Below, one piece after another: positions 1 to 8,444 of a DNA stretch of 64,000 nucleotides. The stretch is from assembly GCA_963709665.1 (NCBI GenBank), contig CAVPWU010000002.1, forward strand, positions 1,364,001-1,428,000, in the 5' to 3' direction. Source of the stretch: DASZIT01 sp963709665 (GTDB lineage: Bacteria > Actinomycetota > Acidimicrobiia > Acidimicrobiales > RAAP-2). Numbering within the stretch: the stretch's first letter is position 1; every line of letters starts with the position of its first letter. The notes under the pieces are model-generated. The model saw only the letters and a program-made list of their open reading frames with translations. It did no database searches and was not told the DNA's origin. Both the position numbers and the translations under genes were made by a program.

Positions 1-2
1 CC

Positions 3-806
3 GCCCGAGGAACCGCCCGAGACCCGGAGGAACGCCCCCACCTGCCCGGCGCCCGGCCGGTCATCGGCCTGGCCACCGGGCGCATCGCCATGGGCGAGCG
101 GGTCATCGACGGCACCCAGCAGGAGTACACCCAGCGCATCACCGAGGCCGGGGGGGCCGCCGTCCTCCTGCCCGTCCAGCCGACCGGGTCCCTCGCCTCG
201 ATCCTGGCGAGGGTCGACGGGCTGCTGTTCACCGGCGGCGGGGACGTCGACCCCCACCGCTACGGGGCCGAGCCGTCGGTGGAGTCGGGGGGTATCGACC
301 CCGACCGTGACGGGGCCGAGGCGTTCCTGCTGGAGGAGGCGGCCCGGCTCGGCATCCCCGTCCTGGCCGTCTGCCGGGGGATCCAGATCCTCAACGTCGC
401 CCGCGGGGGCTCGCTGGTGCAGCACCTCCCGTCGGTCTCCCCCGAGCCCCACCTGGTGATCGAGCGCCGGACCCAGGCCGTCCACTCGGTCCGGGTCGAC
501 CCGGACAGCTGGCTCTGCCGGATGGCCGGGAAGGACCGGCTGGAGACCAACTCCCTCCACCACCAGGCCGTCGACCGCCTGGGCCGGGAGCTGACCGCCG
601 TCGCCTGGGCCGACGATGGGACGGTGGAGGCGGTCGAGGACCGGAAGCGGCAGATGGTGGCCGTCCAGTGGCATCCCGAGCAGATGCCCGACCGTCCCGA
701 GCAGATGCGCCTGTTCGCCTGGCTGGTGGCGCGGGCGCGCGACCGCCGTCCGCCGGTCGGTCCGGGGTCCCGGCCCGGCTCAGTCCCGGGTCCGCACCGC
801 TCCTGA
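3..806 (+). CDS. Class I glutamine amidotransferase-fold hydrolase (peptidase C26, PuuD-like), 5' partial
   Basis: Predicted gamma-glutamyl hydrolase of the peptidase C26 family, which cleaves gamma-glutamyl amide bonds in the cytoplasm. The frame is open from base 3 and the typical strand-1 motif (PVIGLATGR) lies before the first ATG at 90, so the true start is probably left of the window. Seen from that ATG: GGG near residue 50, the nucleophile elbow AVCRGIQ with Cys95, and QWHPEQ with His195 and Glu197 completing the triad. It converges on the S9 peptidase gene with a 27-nt tail overlap. Next to two ligases that may build amide or gamma-glutamyl bonds, a catabolic or recycling role is plausible; this is inference. 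The family assignment is firm, the substrate unknown. Confidence 0.85.
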   Translation, partial: ARGTARDPEERPHLPGARPVIGLATGRIAMGERVIDGTQQEYTQRITEAGGAAVLLPVQPTGSLASILARVDGLLFTGGGDVDPHRYGAEPSVESGGIDPDRDGAEAFLLEEAARLGIPVLAVCRGIQILNVARGGSLVQHLPSVSPEPHLVIERRTQAVHSVRVDPDSWLCRMAGKDRLETNSLHHQAVDRLGRELTAVAWADDGTVEAVEDRKRQMVAVQWHPEQMPDRPEQMRLFAWLVARARDRRPPVGPGSRPGSVPGPHRS

Positions 807-2666
807 CCGATCCTCCTGCTCGGCCCCCAGGACACCGATGAGGAATTCGGCCAGGGTGACCAGCAGCCGCCGCCGGGAGCTCCGCCGCCGGTACTCGTGG
901 CCCTCCCCCTCCAGCTCGAGGTAGTCGACCCGCCGACCCAGCGCCTCCAGGGCGGCCACCACCTGTCGCCCCTCGGTGACCGGGACGTTGGTGTCGAGCT
1001 CCCCGTGCACCACCAGCAGCGGCGCGACGATCCGGTCGACCCGGTGGAGCGGCGAGAGGCCGTCCAGTAGGGCGGTGTCCTGCTCGGGATCCCCGTACTT
1101 GGTCACCGCCGCGCTGGCGATCCACGGCTCGGTGTCCCGGAAGAACGTCCGGAGGTCGGACATCCCGCAGATGTCCACCCCGGCCCGGAAGGCCCGCGGG
1201 AACAGCGTCAGGGCCATGAGGACGGCGTACCCCCCGTAGGAGCGACCGGTGACGGCGATGCGTGCCGGGTCGGCCAACCCCCGGTCGGCGAGGACCCCCG
1301 AGCACACCGCCACGTCGGCGATGGCGTCCACCCGGCCGAACCGGTCGTCGGCGTGCACGAAGGAGCGCCCGTAGCCGGACGATCCCCGGATGTTGGGGGC
1401 CAGGACGACGAAGCCCGAGGCCGCCAGCAGCTGGTGCTCGGGATGGAAGTCCGGCCGTTCCTGGCTCTCCGGGCCGCCGTGGACGCTGACCACGGCGGGC
1501 GACGAGCGGTCGGCCCCCTCCGGACGGTAGAGCCAACCGGTGATCTCGAGACCGTCGTGGGACTCCCAGCGTTCGAGGGAGGGGGTGACCAGGGGCGCCT
1601 CGTCGATGGTGGCGGGGGTCAGGCTGCGCCAGGTGCCGGTGTCGAGCTCCAGCTCCCAGAGCCTCGACGGGCTGCACGGGCCCTCCACGGCCAGGACGGC
1701 ACGGTGGCCGTCGCGGGCCACCACCCCGCCCCGGAGGACGGTGCCGGGGAGGTCGGGGTAGCGCCGGCGTGCCCCGGTGCCGGTGTCGAGCAGCTCCAGC
1801 TCGCTGCGGCCCTGGACGTTCCACGCCACCAGCACCCGGGACCCGTCGTCGTAGGCGTCGGCGAACTCCGGCTCGGCGTCGTCGCGCACGGCGATGGCCC
1901 CGGCCTCGGACCGGGAGCCCCCGGGCCCGAACGGCACGGCGACCAGGGCGCTGCGCGCCTGCCCGGCGTCGGTGACCACATAGGCGGTGAAGGCCGCCGA
2001 CTCGGTGGCCGGGGGTGGACGGAGCATGCCCCGCTCGGTCGACCCGGTGGCGGGAAACGGCAGGACCTCGTGCAGGGTGCCGGTCGCCCGGTCCAGCAGC
2101 CGGCAGACGTGCCGGCCGCGGGGGCCGTCCCGGAGGAGGGCGAACCGCTCGTCGACCGACAGGTCCAGCACGTCGACCAGCTCACCTTCGGCGATCAGCT
2201 CCTCCTCGCCGGTGACGGCGTCGATCAGGACACACCGGTTGGCCCGTCCGGGATCCGGGTCCCGGACGGTCACCACCAGCCGGTGACCACTCCGGGCCCA
2301 CGGCCCGAGCACCGCATGACTGGGGTGACCGGCCAGGCGCCGGCACTCCGAGCCGTCCGGGCGGACCACCCAGACGTCGGACCGGACGCCGCCACCGGCC
2401 GCCACCGACACGGCCAGCCACTCCCCGTCCGGAGACCAGTGGACGGCGAGCACCGGGTCGTCGGAGATCGAGAGCACCGCCGGCCCGTCGAGGCCGTCGA
2501 CCGGCTCGACCCACAGTTCGGGGGTGCCCCGTCGGTCGCTGACGAAGGCGATGCGGCGACCGTCGTGGGTCAGCGTGGGCGCCCAGCATCCCCAGGCCGC
2601 CGAGAGGGTGGCGGCCAGATCATCGAGGTCGGCGGGCCGCTGCGCCCCGTGCCCGTGTCCACCCAT
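780..2666 (-). CDS. S9 family (prolyl oligopeptidase-type) serine peptidase
   Basis: About 628 residues: an N-terminal TolB/WD40-like beta-propeller (repeats such as IAFVSDRRGTPELWV) and a C-terminal alpha/beta-hydrolase peptidase domain. The catalytic Ser is in GRSYGG, the Asp in GELDTNVPV and the His in GEGHEY. S9 enzymes cleave or hydrolyse short peptides. The ATG at 2666 was chosen because it follows the amidotransferase stop by only 5 nt; the longer open frame upstream merely overlaps that gene. It is the last gene of a three-gene operon (ligase, amidotransferase, peptidase). In characterised N-acetylglutaminylglutamine amide clusters an M42 peptidase sits in the analogous place, so this enzyme may process or recycle the operon's peptide product (inference). 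Confidence 0.88.
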   Translation of the reverse strand: MGGHGHGAQRPADLDDLAATLSAAWGCWAPTLTHDGRRIAFVSDRRGTPELWVEPVDGLDGPAVLSISDDPVLAVHWSPDGEWLAVSVAAGGGVRSDVWVVRPDGSECRRLAGHPSHAVLGPWARSGHRLVVTVRDPDPGRANRCVLIDAVTGEEELIAEGELVDVLDLSVDERFALLRDGPRGRHVCRLLDRATGTLHEVLPFPATGSTERGMLRPPPATESAAFTAYVVTDAGQARSALVAVPFGPGGSRSEAGAIAVRDDAEPEFADAYDDGSRVLVAWNVQGRSELELLDTGTGARRRYPDLPGTVLRGGVVARDGHRAVLAVEGPCSPSRLWELELDTGTWRSLTPATIDEAPLVTPSLERWESHDGLEITGWLYRPEGADRSSPAVVSVHGGPESQERPDFHPEHQLLAASGFVVLAPNIRGSSGYGRSFVHADDRFGRVDAIADVAVCSGVLADRGLADPARIAVTGRSYGGYAVLMALTLFPRAFRAGVDICGMSDLRTFFRDTEPWIASAAVTKYGDPEQDTALLDGLSPLHRVDRIVAPLLVVHGELDTNVPVTEGRQVVAALEALGRRVDYLELEGEGHEYRRRSSRRRLLVTLAEFLIGVLGAEQEDRSGAVRTRD

Positions 2667-2671
2667 GCGGC

Positions 2672-4453
2672 TCAGAGATCCCTGGCCTGCAGCCACATCT
2701 CGAGGAGGCCCAGCTGCCACAGGGCGTTGGACCCCAGCGTGGTCCGGGTGACGTTGGGCTCCGCCAGCATGCGCTCGACGGCATCGGAGCGGAACAGCCC
2801 CCGGGCCCGGGCGGCCGGGTCGAGCAGGGCGTCCCGGACCCGTTCGAGGTACGGGCCCTCGAGCTGGCGGATGGCCGGCACCGGGAAGTACCCCTTGGTC
2901 CGGTCGATCACCGCGTCGGGCACCACGCCCCGGGCGGCCCCCTTCAGGACCCCCTTGCCCCCGCCGGCCAGCTTCAGCGCCGGCGGGATGCGACCGGCCA
3001 GCTCGACGAACTCGTGGTCGAGGAAGGGGACCCGCGCCTCGAGCCCCCAGGCCATGGTCATGTTGTCCACCCGCTTGACGGGGTCGTCGACCAGCATGAC
3101 GGTGGTGTCGTTGCGGAGGGCGGCATCCACCGCCGTCTCGGCACCGGGCCGGCCGAACCGGTCCTCGATGAACGCCGTGGGGGCGTCCTCGGCCGAGAGC
3201 CACTCCTCCTGCAGGAGCTCACCGAGGGCGGCGAACCTGCGGTCGAAGAAGACGCTGGCGTAGGCCTCCACGGCGTCCTGCCGGTCCACCTCGGCCAGGG
3301 GCGGGTACCAGTCGTACCCGCCCAGCACCTCATCGGCCCCCTGGCCCGACTGGACCACCTTGACGTAGGACGCCACCTCGTGGCTCAGGAGGTAGAAGGC
3401 GACACAGTCGTGGCTCACCATGGGCTCACTCATGGCGGCGACCGCCCCGTCGATGGCCGGCAGCAGCCGGGAGCTGTCGATCTGGATCTGGTGGTGGTCG
3501 GTGCCGAAGTGGGCGGCCACCAGGTCGGAGTACTCGAACTCGTTCCCGGACTCCCCCCCGGCGTCGTCGAAGCCGACGCTGAAGGTCTGCAGGTCGTGCT
3601 GTCCGGCCTCGGCCAGGAGGGCGACGACCAGGCTGGAGTCGATGCCCCCCGACAGCAGGACACCCACCGGCACGTCGGCCACCTGCCGGCGCCTCACCGC
3701 CGTCCGCAGCGCGGCGATCAGGGCGTCCTCCCAGTCCCGCTCGGACCACCCCTCGTCCCGCGGCTCCCGGGCGAACGACGGGTCCCAGTAGACGACGTCC
3801 CGGGTGCTCCCATCGGGCTCCACCGTCCGGACGGTGGCCGGCGGGAGCTTGCGGACCCCGTTGAGGATGGTGCGGGGGGCGGGCACCACCGAGTGGAAGG
3901 TCAGGTAGTACTGCAGGGCCACGCGGTCGAGGGACGTGTCGATGTCGCCGGTGGCCACCAGGGCGGGGAGGGTCGAGGCGAACCGCACCCGATCGGGGCG
4001 GTGGGAGACGTAGAGCGGCTTGATGCCCAGCCGGTCCCGGGCCAGCACCAGCCGGCCCGTCCCGTGCTCGACGACGGCGAAGGCGAACATGCCGTGGAAG
4101 TGGGACACGCAGTCGACGCCCCACTGGGCATAGGCCTTGGCGATCACCTCGGTGTCCGAGGTGGAGAAGAAGGTGTGGCCCCGGCCGGACAGCTCGTCCC
4201 GGAGCTGGGCGTGGTTGTAGATGCACCCGTTGAAGGCGACGGTCAGGCCGAGCCCCGGGTCCACCAGGGGCTGCGACCCCCGGACGGACAGGTCGATGAT
4301 CGACAGGCGCCGGTGACCGAGACCGACCGGGCCCCGGACCCACAGACCGGACCCGTCGGGTCCCCGGCAGGCCATGACCTGGCAGCTCCGTTGCAGGGCG
4401 TCGGCGTCGGGTGGCCGGCCGTCGAAGCGCACCTCACCGCAGAGTCCGCACAT
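2672..4453 (-). CDS. Asparagine synthase-type glutamine amidotransferase, resembling the N-acetylglutaminylglutamine amidotransferase
   Basis: A glutamine-hydrolysing amidotransferase of 593 residues. The start is fixed by the MCGLCGE N-terminus: Cys2 becomes the N-terminal nucleophile of the class II glutaminase, with RGPDGSG and GHRRLSIIDL following. The synthetase half has the ATP-pyrophosphatase P-loop LSGGIDSSLV and the downstream SGQGADEVLGGY motif. From memory the sequence looks closer to the NAGGN-type amidotransferase (TIGR03104) than to housekeeping AsnB, for example in the PMVSHDCVAFYLLS stretch; this was not tested by search. Its start overlaps the end of the preceding ligase gene by 20 nt. 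The expected role is to amidate a carboxylate made by that ligase. Confidence 0.88.
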   Translation of the reverse strand: MCGLCGEVRFDGRPPDADALQRSCQVMACRGPDGSGLWVRGPVGLGHRRLSIIDLSVRGSQPLVDPGLGLTVAFNGCIYNHAQLRDELSGRGHTFFSTSDTEVIAKAYAQWGVDCVSHFHGMFAFAVVEHGTGRLVLARDRLGIKPLYVSHRPDRVRFASTLPALVATGDIDTSLDRVALQYYLTFHSVVPAPRTILNGVRKLPPATVRTVEPDGSTRDVVYWDPSFAREPRDEGWSERDWEDALIAALRTAVRRRQVADVPVGVLLSGGIDSSLVVALLAEAGQHDLQTFSVGFDDAGGESGNEFEYSDLVAAHFGTDHHQIQIDSSRLLPAIDGAVAAMSEPMVSHDCVAFYLLSHEVASYVKVVQSGQGADEVLGGYDWYPPLAEVDRQDAVEAYASVFFDRRFAALGELLQEEWLSAEDAPTAFIEDRFGRPGAETAVDAALRNDTTVMLVDDPVKRVDNMTMAWGLEARVPFLDHEFVELAGRIPPALKLAGGGKGVLKGAARGVVPDAVIDRTKGYFPVPAIRQLEGPYLERVRDALLDPAARARGLFRSDAVERMLAEPNVTRTTLGSNALWQLGLLEMWLQARDL

Positions 4454-6983
4454 CGGTGGCCCCTTCCGCGTCGTCGTCGGGGTCGACCAGGATCCAGGTG
4501 TCCTTGGCGCCACCACCCCGCGAGGAGTTGACCACCATGCTGCCTTCGGGTGCCACCCGGGTCAGGGCCAGACCCGCCAGTTCGGCTTCCCCGGCCCCGG
4601 TGCCGGTGAGGTAGACGAACGCCCGGAGGTCCACGTGCCGGGGCTCCATCCGCCCGTCGACGAAGGTGGGCAGGGTGGAGAGTGCCACCACCTCCTGGGC
4701 GACCCAGGCCGAGGGCGTCTCGAGGATCTCCCGCCGGCGGACGGTGAGCTCCTCCGGGGTGGCCTCCGGCCCGATGAGCACGCCACTGCCGCCGTAGCCA
4801 CCCACCGGCTTGGTCACCAGCTCGTCGAGCCGGTCGAGCACCACCTCGGACTCCACGGGGTCCGAGCAGCGGTAGGTGGGCACCGGGGCCAGGAGCGGGC
4901 GCTCCGACAGGTAGTAGGCGATGAGGTCGGGGACGAAGCAGTACATGGCCTTGTCGTCGGCGATGCCGTTGCCGGGGGCGTTGACCACCACCACGCCACC
5001 CTGCTGGGCCACCTCGAGCACCTGGGCGCCGACCGGCCGTCCGCGGGCGTCGGTGAGGTCGATCAGCTCGCACCCCAGCCGGAGGTAGACCACGTCGACC
5101 CGCCGGCCGCCCACCACCACCCGACCCCCACGCACCTCCACCTCGCTGGGCTGGGCCAGCAGCAACCCGACCTCCTCGGCGATCAGGCGGTGCTCGTACC
5201 ACCCCGAGTTGTCGGCGCCCTCGGAGAGGAGGGCGACCACCGCGTCCTCGACCGGGGCGCAGGCCCGGAGGGTCCGCCCGATGAGGGCCAGGGCGTCCTC
5301 GGCCTTGCGCTTGGTCACGCAGCCGACGAACTCCGGCATCACCCGGGACATCAGGCGCCGCACGGCGATGGCGTAGCCGATGCCGGAGGGGACCCGGGCG
5401 TTGTCCTCGAGCACCCGCCACCCCTCGATGCTGTCGCGGACGAGATCGAACCCGATCACCGGCGCCCGCATCACATCGTCGGGCAGCAGGCGTCCCTCGG
5501 GCCGCCAGGCATCGCAGCCGGTGAAGACCTCCTCGGCCATCACGCCGTCGCTGACGATGGCCGCCGGTCCGTTGACGTCCCGCAGGTACGCCTCGATGGC
5601 CCGGGCCCGTTGGGTGAGGCCGGCGGTCAGCACCGCCCACTCGTGGCCGGGGATCACCCTTGGCACCAGGTCGACGGGGAACGGACGCTGCTCGCCGCCG
5701 ACCCCGAAGGTGAGGCCCTGCTCGTCGACCTGGCGCGCCCGCGCCATCAGCTGGAGGGGGTCGAACTGGTCGAGCACCTCGAAGACGGGGAGGTACGACG
5801 AGTAGGGAGTCCCGCCCGGATGGACGGCCTCGTCGTTGAGCGGAGCGGCGTACCCGGCCGACCACCGCGGCCTCGACGGCTCCGACGAGCGCCTTCCCCG
5901 GGTCTCGTCCACCAACAGCTGCACCACGTCGGCGACGTTGCCCCGCTCGGCGTAGCGGGCGCGCTGGCGCTCGCAGGAGCTCCCCCGGGCCAGGGCGGCC
6001 CCGGTCAGCTCCTGCACCACGGCCCAGTCGGAGGTCTCCTCGAGCTCGGGCCGCAGGTCGTCCACCAGGGCCCGCAGCACCTCGTTGGCGGGCAGGGGCT
6101 CCGGCTGGTCGCCGCTGCCCAGCAGGGTGTCGGACATGCCGCTCCGGGCCGCCCTCCACATGGAGGCCCGGTACATGGCATCGGGGCGGTGGGGCCGGGG
6201 CAGCCCGGCCAGCTCCTGGCGGGCCGCCCGCTCCACGGCCGCCCGGAAGAGCCCGGCGATCAGGATGGCGTCGTCGACCAGCGGGGTGGAGTCGCACACC
6301 CGGAGCTCGAGGGTCGGCAGGTGGGCGGACGGCCGCACGTCGAAGTACGCCATGTTGGTGTCCGAGATGATGCCGGCGGCGATCAGGCTCTCGAGCAGGG
6401 CCTGGTACTCCTGGTACGACTCCACCCGGGGGGTCCGACCGGCGGTGGGCCACCGCTGCCAGATCACCGTCCGGACGCTGGCGTAGCCGGTGTCCTGGCC
6501 CTCGAAGAAGGGGGAGCTGGTGGAGAGCGCCAGCAGGACGGGCAGGGTGTCCTCGATCCGGGGGATCAGTCGTACGGCGAGATCGCGGTCGTCGACGCCC
6601 ACGTGGACCTGGAGCCCGCAGACCAGGTGCTCGTCGACCAGCAGCCGGTAGTCCTGCTGCATCCGCCCGTACCGACCGAGTGCCGTGAGTTCGAGGTCGG
6701 CGGCGCTGGAGAGCGGCGCCGTCCCCGCCGCCGCCACGGCCAGGCCCTGGGCCTCGGCGGCGGCGATGACCCCCTTGCGCAGCCCGACCAGCTCGAGGCC
6801 CATGTGATCGAGTGAGGAGAACACCTCGGTGTTGGTCTCGACGGTGCTCCGCTGCAGTTCGGCGGAGTAGCTCTCGGTGGAGAGCTGCCGCAGGAGCTCC
6901 GGGGCCCGGAACGCCAGCTCCAGGCTCTCGGCGTCGACGATCTGCAGCTCCTCCTCGATCCCCAGTGTCCGGGCTTCCGCCAT
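4434..6983 (-). CDS. Fusion: GCS2-type carboxylate-amine ligase + circularly permuted (type 2) ATP-grasp
   Basis: An 849-residue two-domain ligase. Residues ~5-370 match the YbdK/GCS2 glutamate-cysteine ligase family (LGIEEELQIVD near the N-terminus, GLQVHVGVDD, ELRVCDSTPL). Residues ~400-849 match the circularly permuted ATP-grasp family (DLVPRVIPGHEW, KPVGGYGGSGV, TFVDGRMEPRHVDLR). Both domains form amide bonds between a carboxylate and an amine at the cost of ATP, so the protein could add two successive residues. A TTG lies one codon upstream, but the ATG at 6983 is preceded six bases away by TAGAGT (6990-6995), which fits leaderless initiation. It is the first gene of the operon with the amidotransferase and S9 peptidase. 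Domain calls are firm, substrates unknown. Confidence 0.88.
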   Translation of the reverse strand: MAEARTLGIEEELQIVDAESLELAFRAPELLRQLSTESYSAELQRSTVETNTEVFSSLDHMGLELVGLRKGVIAAAEAQGLAVAAAGTAPLSSAADLELTALGRYGRMQQDYRLLVDEHLVCGLQVHVGVDDRDLAVRLIPRIEDTLPVLLALSTSSPFFEGQDTGYASVRTVIWQRWPTAGRTPRVESYQEYQALLESLIAAGIISDTNMAYFDVRPSAHLPTLELRVCDSTPLVDDAILIAGLFRAAVERAARQELAGLPRPHRPDAMYRASMWRAARSGMSDTLLGSGDQPEPLPANEVLRALVDDLRPELEETSDWAVVQELTGAALARGSSCERQRARYAERGNVADVVQLLVDETRGRRSSEPSRPRWSAGYAAPLNDEAVHPGGTPYSSYLPVFEVLDQFDPLQLMARARQVDEQGLTFGVGGEQRPFPVDLVPRVIPGHEWAVLTAGLTQRARAIEAYLRDVNGPAAIVSDGVMAEEVFTGCDAWRPEGRLLPDDVMRAPVIGFDLVRDSIEGWRVLEDNARVPSGIGYAIAVRRLMSRVMPEFVGCVTKRKAEDALALIGRTLRACAPVEDAVVALLSEGADNSGWYEHRLIAEEVGLLLAQPSEVEVRGGRVVVGGRRVDVVYLRLGCELIDLTDARGRPVGAQVLEVAQQGGVVVVNAPGNGIADDKAMYCFVPDLIAYYLSERPLLAPVPTYRCSDPVESEVVLDRLDELVTKPVGGYGGSGVLIGPEATPEELTVRRREILETPSAWVAQEVVALSTLPTFVDGRMEPRHVDLRAFVYLTGTGAGEAELAGLALTRVAPEGSMVVNSSRGGGAKDTWILVDPDDDAEGATDVRTLR

Positions 6984-6989
6984 CAACCG

Positions 6990-6995
6990 ACTCTA
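6990..6995 (-). promoter_or_regulatory. -10 hexamer (TAGAGT) of the ligase-amidotransferase-peptidase operon
   Basis: TAGAGT on the minus strand ends exactly six bases before the ATG at 6983, the spacing seen at several other genes in this window. Transcription would begin at or next to the A of ATG. No convincing -35 or Shine-Dalgarno sequence is visible. Confidence 0.5.
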
Positions 6996-7191
6996 CGGGG
7001 GCAATGTTTCCGGCAAATGTCCGAGTCACCCGGGAGCGTCATCCCTGTCTACCTAGCCAGGACGGGTCGTTTCGACACATCGCACCGTCGGCGGCGGGAC
7101 GCACCGGGGCCCACCGGCTCTGGCGTAACGTCGCGCCGGGGTCAGCCCCGGGCGACCGGCCGGGCCGTCGGGATCGAGACGAGGTGGGGTC

Positions 7192-7974
7192 ATGGAAGAG
7201 AAGCGGGTCCGACTGGACATCGACGGCGCCGTGGCGGTCATCACCAACGACAACGACGCCCGGCACAACGCCTTCGACGACGCCATGGACCTACGGCTGT
7301 TCGAGATCCTCGCCGAGTTGAAGGAGCGCCCCGACCTCCGGGTGGTCATCTGGAGGGGCGAGGGGAGGTCGTGGTCGTCCGGGAGGGACGTCTCGGCCAT
7401 CGGCGACCCCGACCAGCCCCTCAGCCACCATGAGCTGATGCGGCGGGGGCACGCCGGGGTGGAGCCCATCCTCGACCTCGACGTCCCCATCCTGGTGCCC
7501 ATCCAGGGCTGGGCGATGGGCGGGTCCTTCCAGCGGGCGCTGCTGTGCGACGTCCGGGTCGCCGCCACCGACGCCAGGTTCCGACTTCCGGAGCTCAGCC
7601 ACGGGGTGATCCCGGACACCGGCGGCGTGGCCCGCCTCTTTCAGATGTGCGGGCACGGCGTGGTCAGCGACATGGTGCTCACCGGCCGGGTGGTGGAGGC
7701 CGAGGAGGCGCTCGCCCTGGGCATCGTCTCCCGGGTGGTCCCCCGGGACGCCCTCGACGACACCGTCCGGGAGATGGCCGAGCGGGTGGTGGCGGCGCCG
7801 GCCGTCACCGTCCGGGCGGCCCGGCGGGTCATCCGCCACCTGGCCGAGCCCGCCGTCCGGTCATCCATGGCCGACGAGCTGATCCTCCAGACCTTCGTGA
7901 ACAAGTCCGACGACTTCGCGGAGTTCCGGAACGCCCGCCGTGAGGGTCGGGCGCCCGACTACCACGGGAGCTGA
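7192..7974 (+). CDS. Enoyl-CoA hydratase/isomerase family protein
   Basis: Crotonase-fold protein of 260 residues. The CoA-thioester oxyanion loops are visible as WSSGRDVSAIG (~60-70) and GWAMGGSFQ (~105-113), and the downstream LPELSHGVIPDTGG segment is typical of enoyl-CoA hydratases. The role would be hydration or isomerisation of an acyl-CoA in beta-oxidation or a related pathway; the exact substrate cannot be read from sequence. The ATG at 7192 has a GGTGGGG purine tract a few bases upstream. A TAACGT hexamer at 7126-7131 could be its -10, giving a ~55-nt leader. It stands alone, divergent from the ligase operon. Confidence 0.88.
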   Translation: MEEKRVRLDIDGAVAVITNDNDARHNAFDDAMDLRLFEILAELKERPDLRVVIWRGEGRSWSSGRDVSAIGDPDQPLSHHELMRRGHAGVEPILDLDVPILVPIQGWAMGGSFQRALLCDVRVAATDARFRLPELSHGVIPDTGGVARLFQMCGHGVVSDMVLTGRVVEAEEALALGIVSRVVPRDALDDTVREMAERVVAAPAVTVRAARRVIRHLAEPAVRSSMADELILQTFVNKSDDFAEFRNARREGRAPDYHGS

Positions 7975-8059
7975 GCCCCGGATGGGGTGGACGGCCCGGG
8001 GCCGTTGCCTCCGGGCCGATCCACCGCCCGTGACCCGGGTCTCCCGGGCGAGTTGCAGG

Positions 8060-8119
8060 TGCCCGCCTCTGAGCGAATTGACCCCGGCGGCCATCCGGCG
8101 ATTCGCTCGGATGCGGGCA
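8060..8119. repeat. Inverted pair of a dispersed 21-bp element
   Basis: Copy A (8060-8080, plus) and copy B (8099-8119, minus) are 21-mers of the form TGCCCGCmTCyGAGCGAATyG facing each other across an 18-bp GC-rich centre that itself contains CCGG...CCGG symmetry. A third copy lies at 30940-30960. The pair could fold as one long hairpin in RNA. It sits in the otherwise gene-free stretch between the enoyl-CoA hydratase and ferredoxin genes. Confidence 0.8.
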
Positions 8120-8164
8120 GGAGGACGATGCCCTCCCGAGCTCCCACCCCGGGTACGCCCTTCC

Positions 8165-8192
8165 GCACCGGACGCACCGGACGCACCGGACG
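8165..8192. repeat. 9-bp tandem repeat, three units
   Basis: Three perfect copies of GCACCGGAC (8165-8173, 8174-8182, 8183-8191) lie upstream of the ferredoxin gene. The function is unknown. The rest of 7975-8252 holds the inverted repeat above and the ferredoxin promoter; I see no gene in it. Confidence 0.75.
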
Positions 8193-8252
8193 CCCCGCCG
8201 GCGCCGGCACGACCCCGATGGCGGCACGGTGCGGTTGGCTACACTGTGGCCC

Positions 8253-8444
8253 ATGAAGGTGATCGTCGATTTCGACCTCTGCGAGTCCAACGCCCTGTGC
8301 ATGGGCTATGCCCCCGAAGTGTTCGAGGTGCGGGACGACGACTTCCTCTACGTGCTCGACGAGCACCCCCCCGAGGAGCTCCGGGAGAAGGTGGTGTCCG
8401 CCGTCCGGGCCTGCCCGAAGTCGGCCATCACCATCGAGGACTGA
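8253..8444 (+). CDS. Small [3Fe-4S]/[4Fe-4S] ferredoxin
   Basis: A 63-residue ferredoxin with cluster ligands in CESNALC (Cys-x5-Cys) and the C-terminal ACPKSA (Cys-Pro). The second cysteine of the usual CxxCxxC is absent, which fits a 3Fe-4S ferredoxin of the type that feeds electrons to actinobacterial cytochromes P450. No P450 or ferredoxin reductase gene is in this window. The ATG at 8253 is chosen over an upstream in-frame start at 8229: TACACT at 8240-8245 ends seven bases before it, implying a leaderless mRNA. Its 3' end overlaps the convergent ATP-grasp gene by 17 nt. Confidence 0.88.
   Translation: MKVIVDFDLCESNALCMGYAPEVFEVRDDDFLYVLDEHPPEELREKVVSAVRACPKSAITIED

Noticed and set aside
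4374..6815. Very long open frame on the plus strand opposite the GCS2-ATP-grasp gene
   Set aside because: It is an antisense shadow of a GC-rich gene; its His/Gly/Val-rich translation has no family motifs, and the minus strand carries clear domains.
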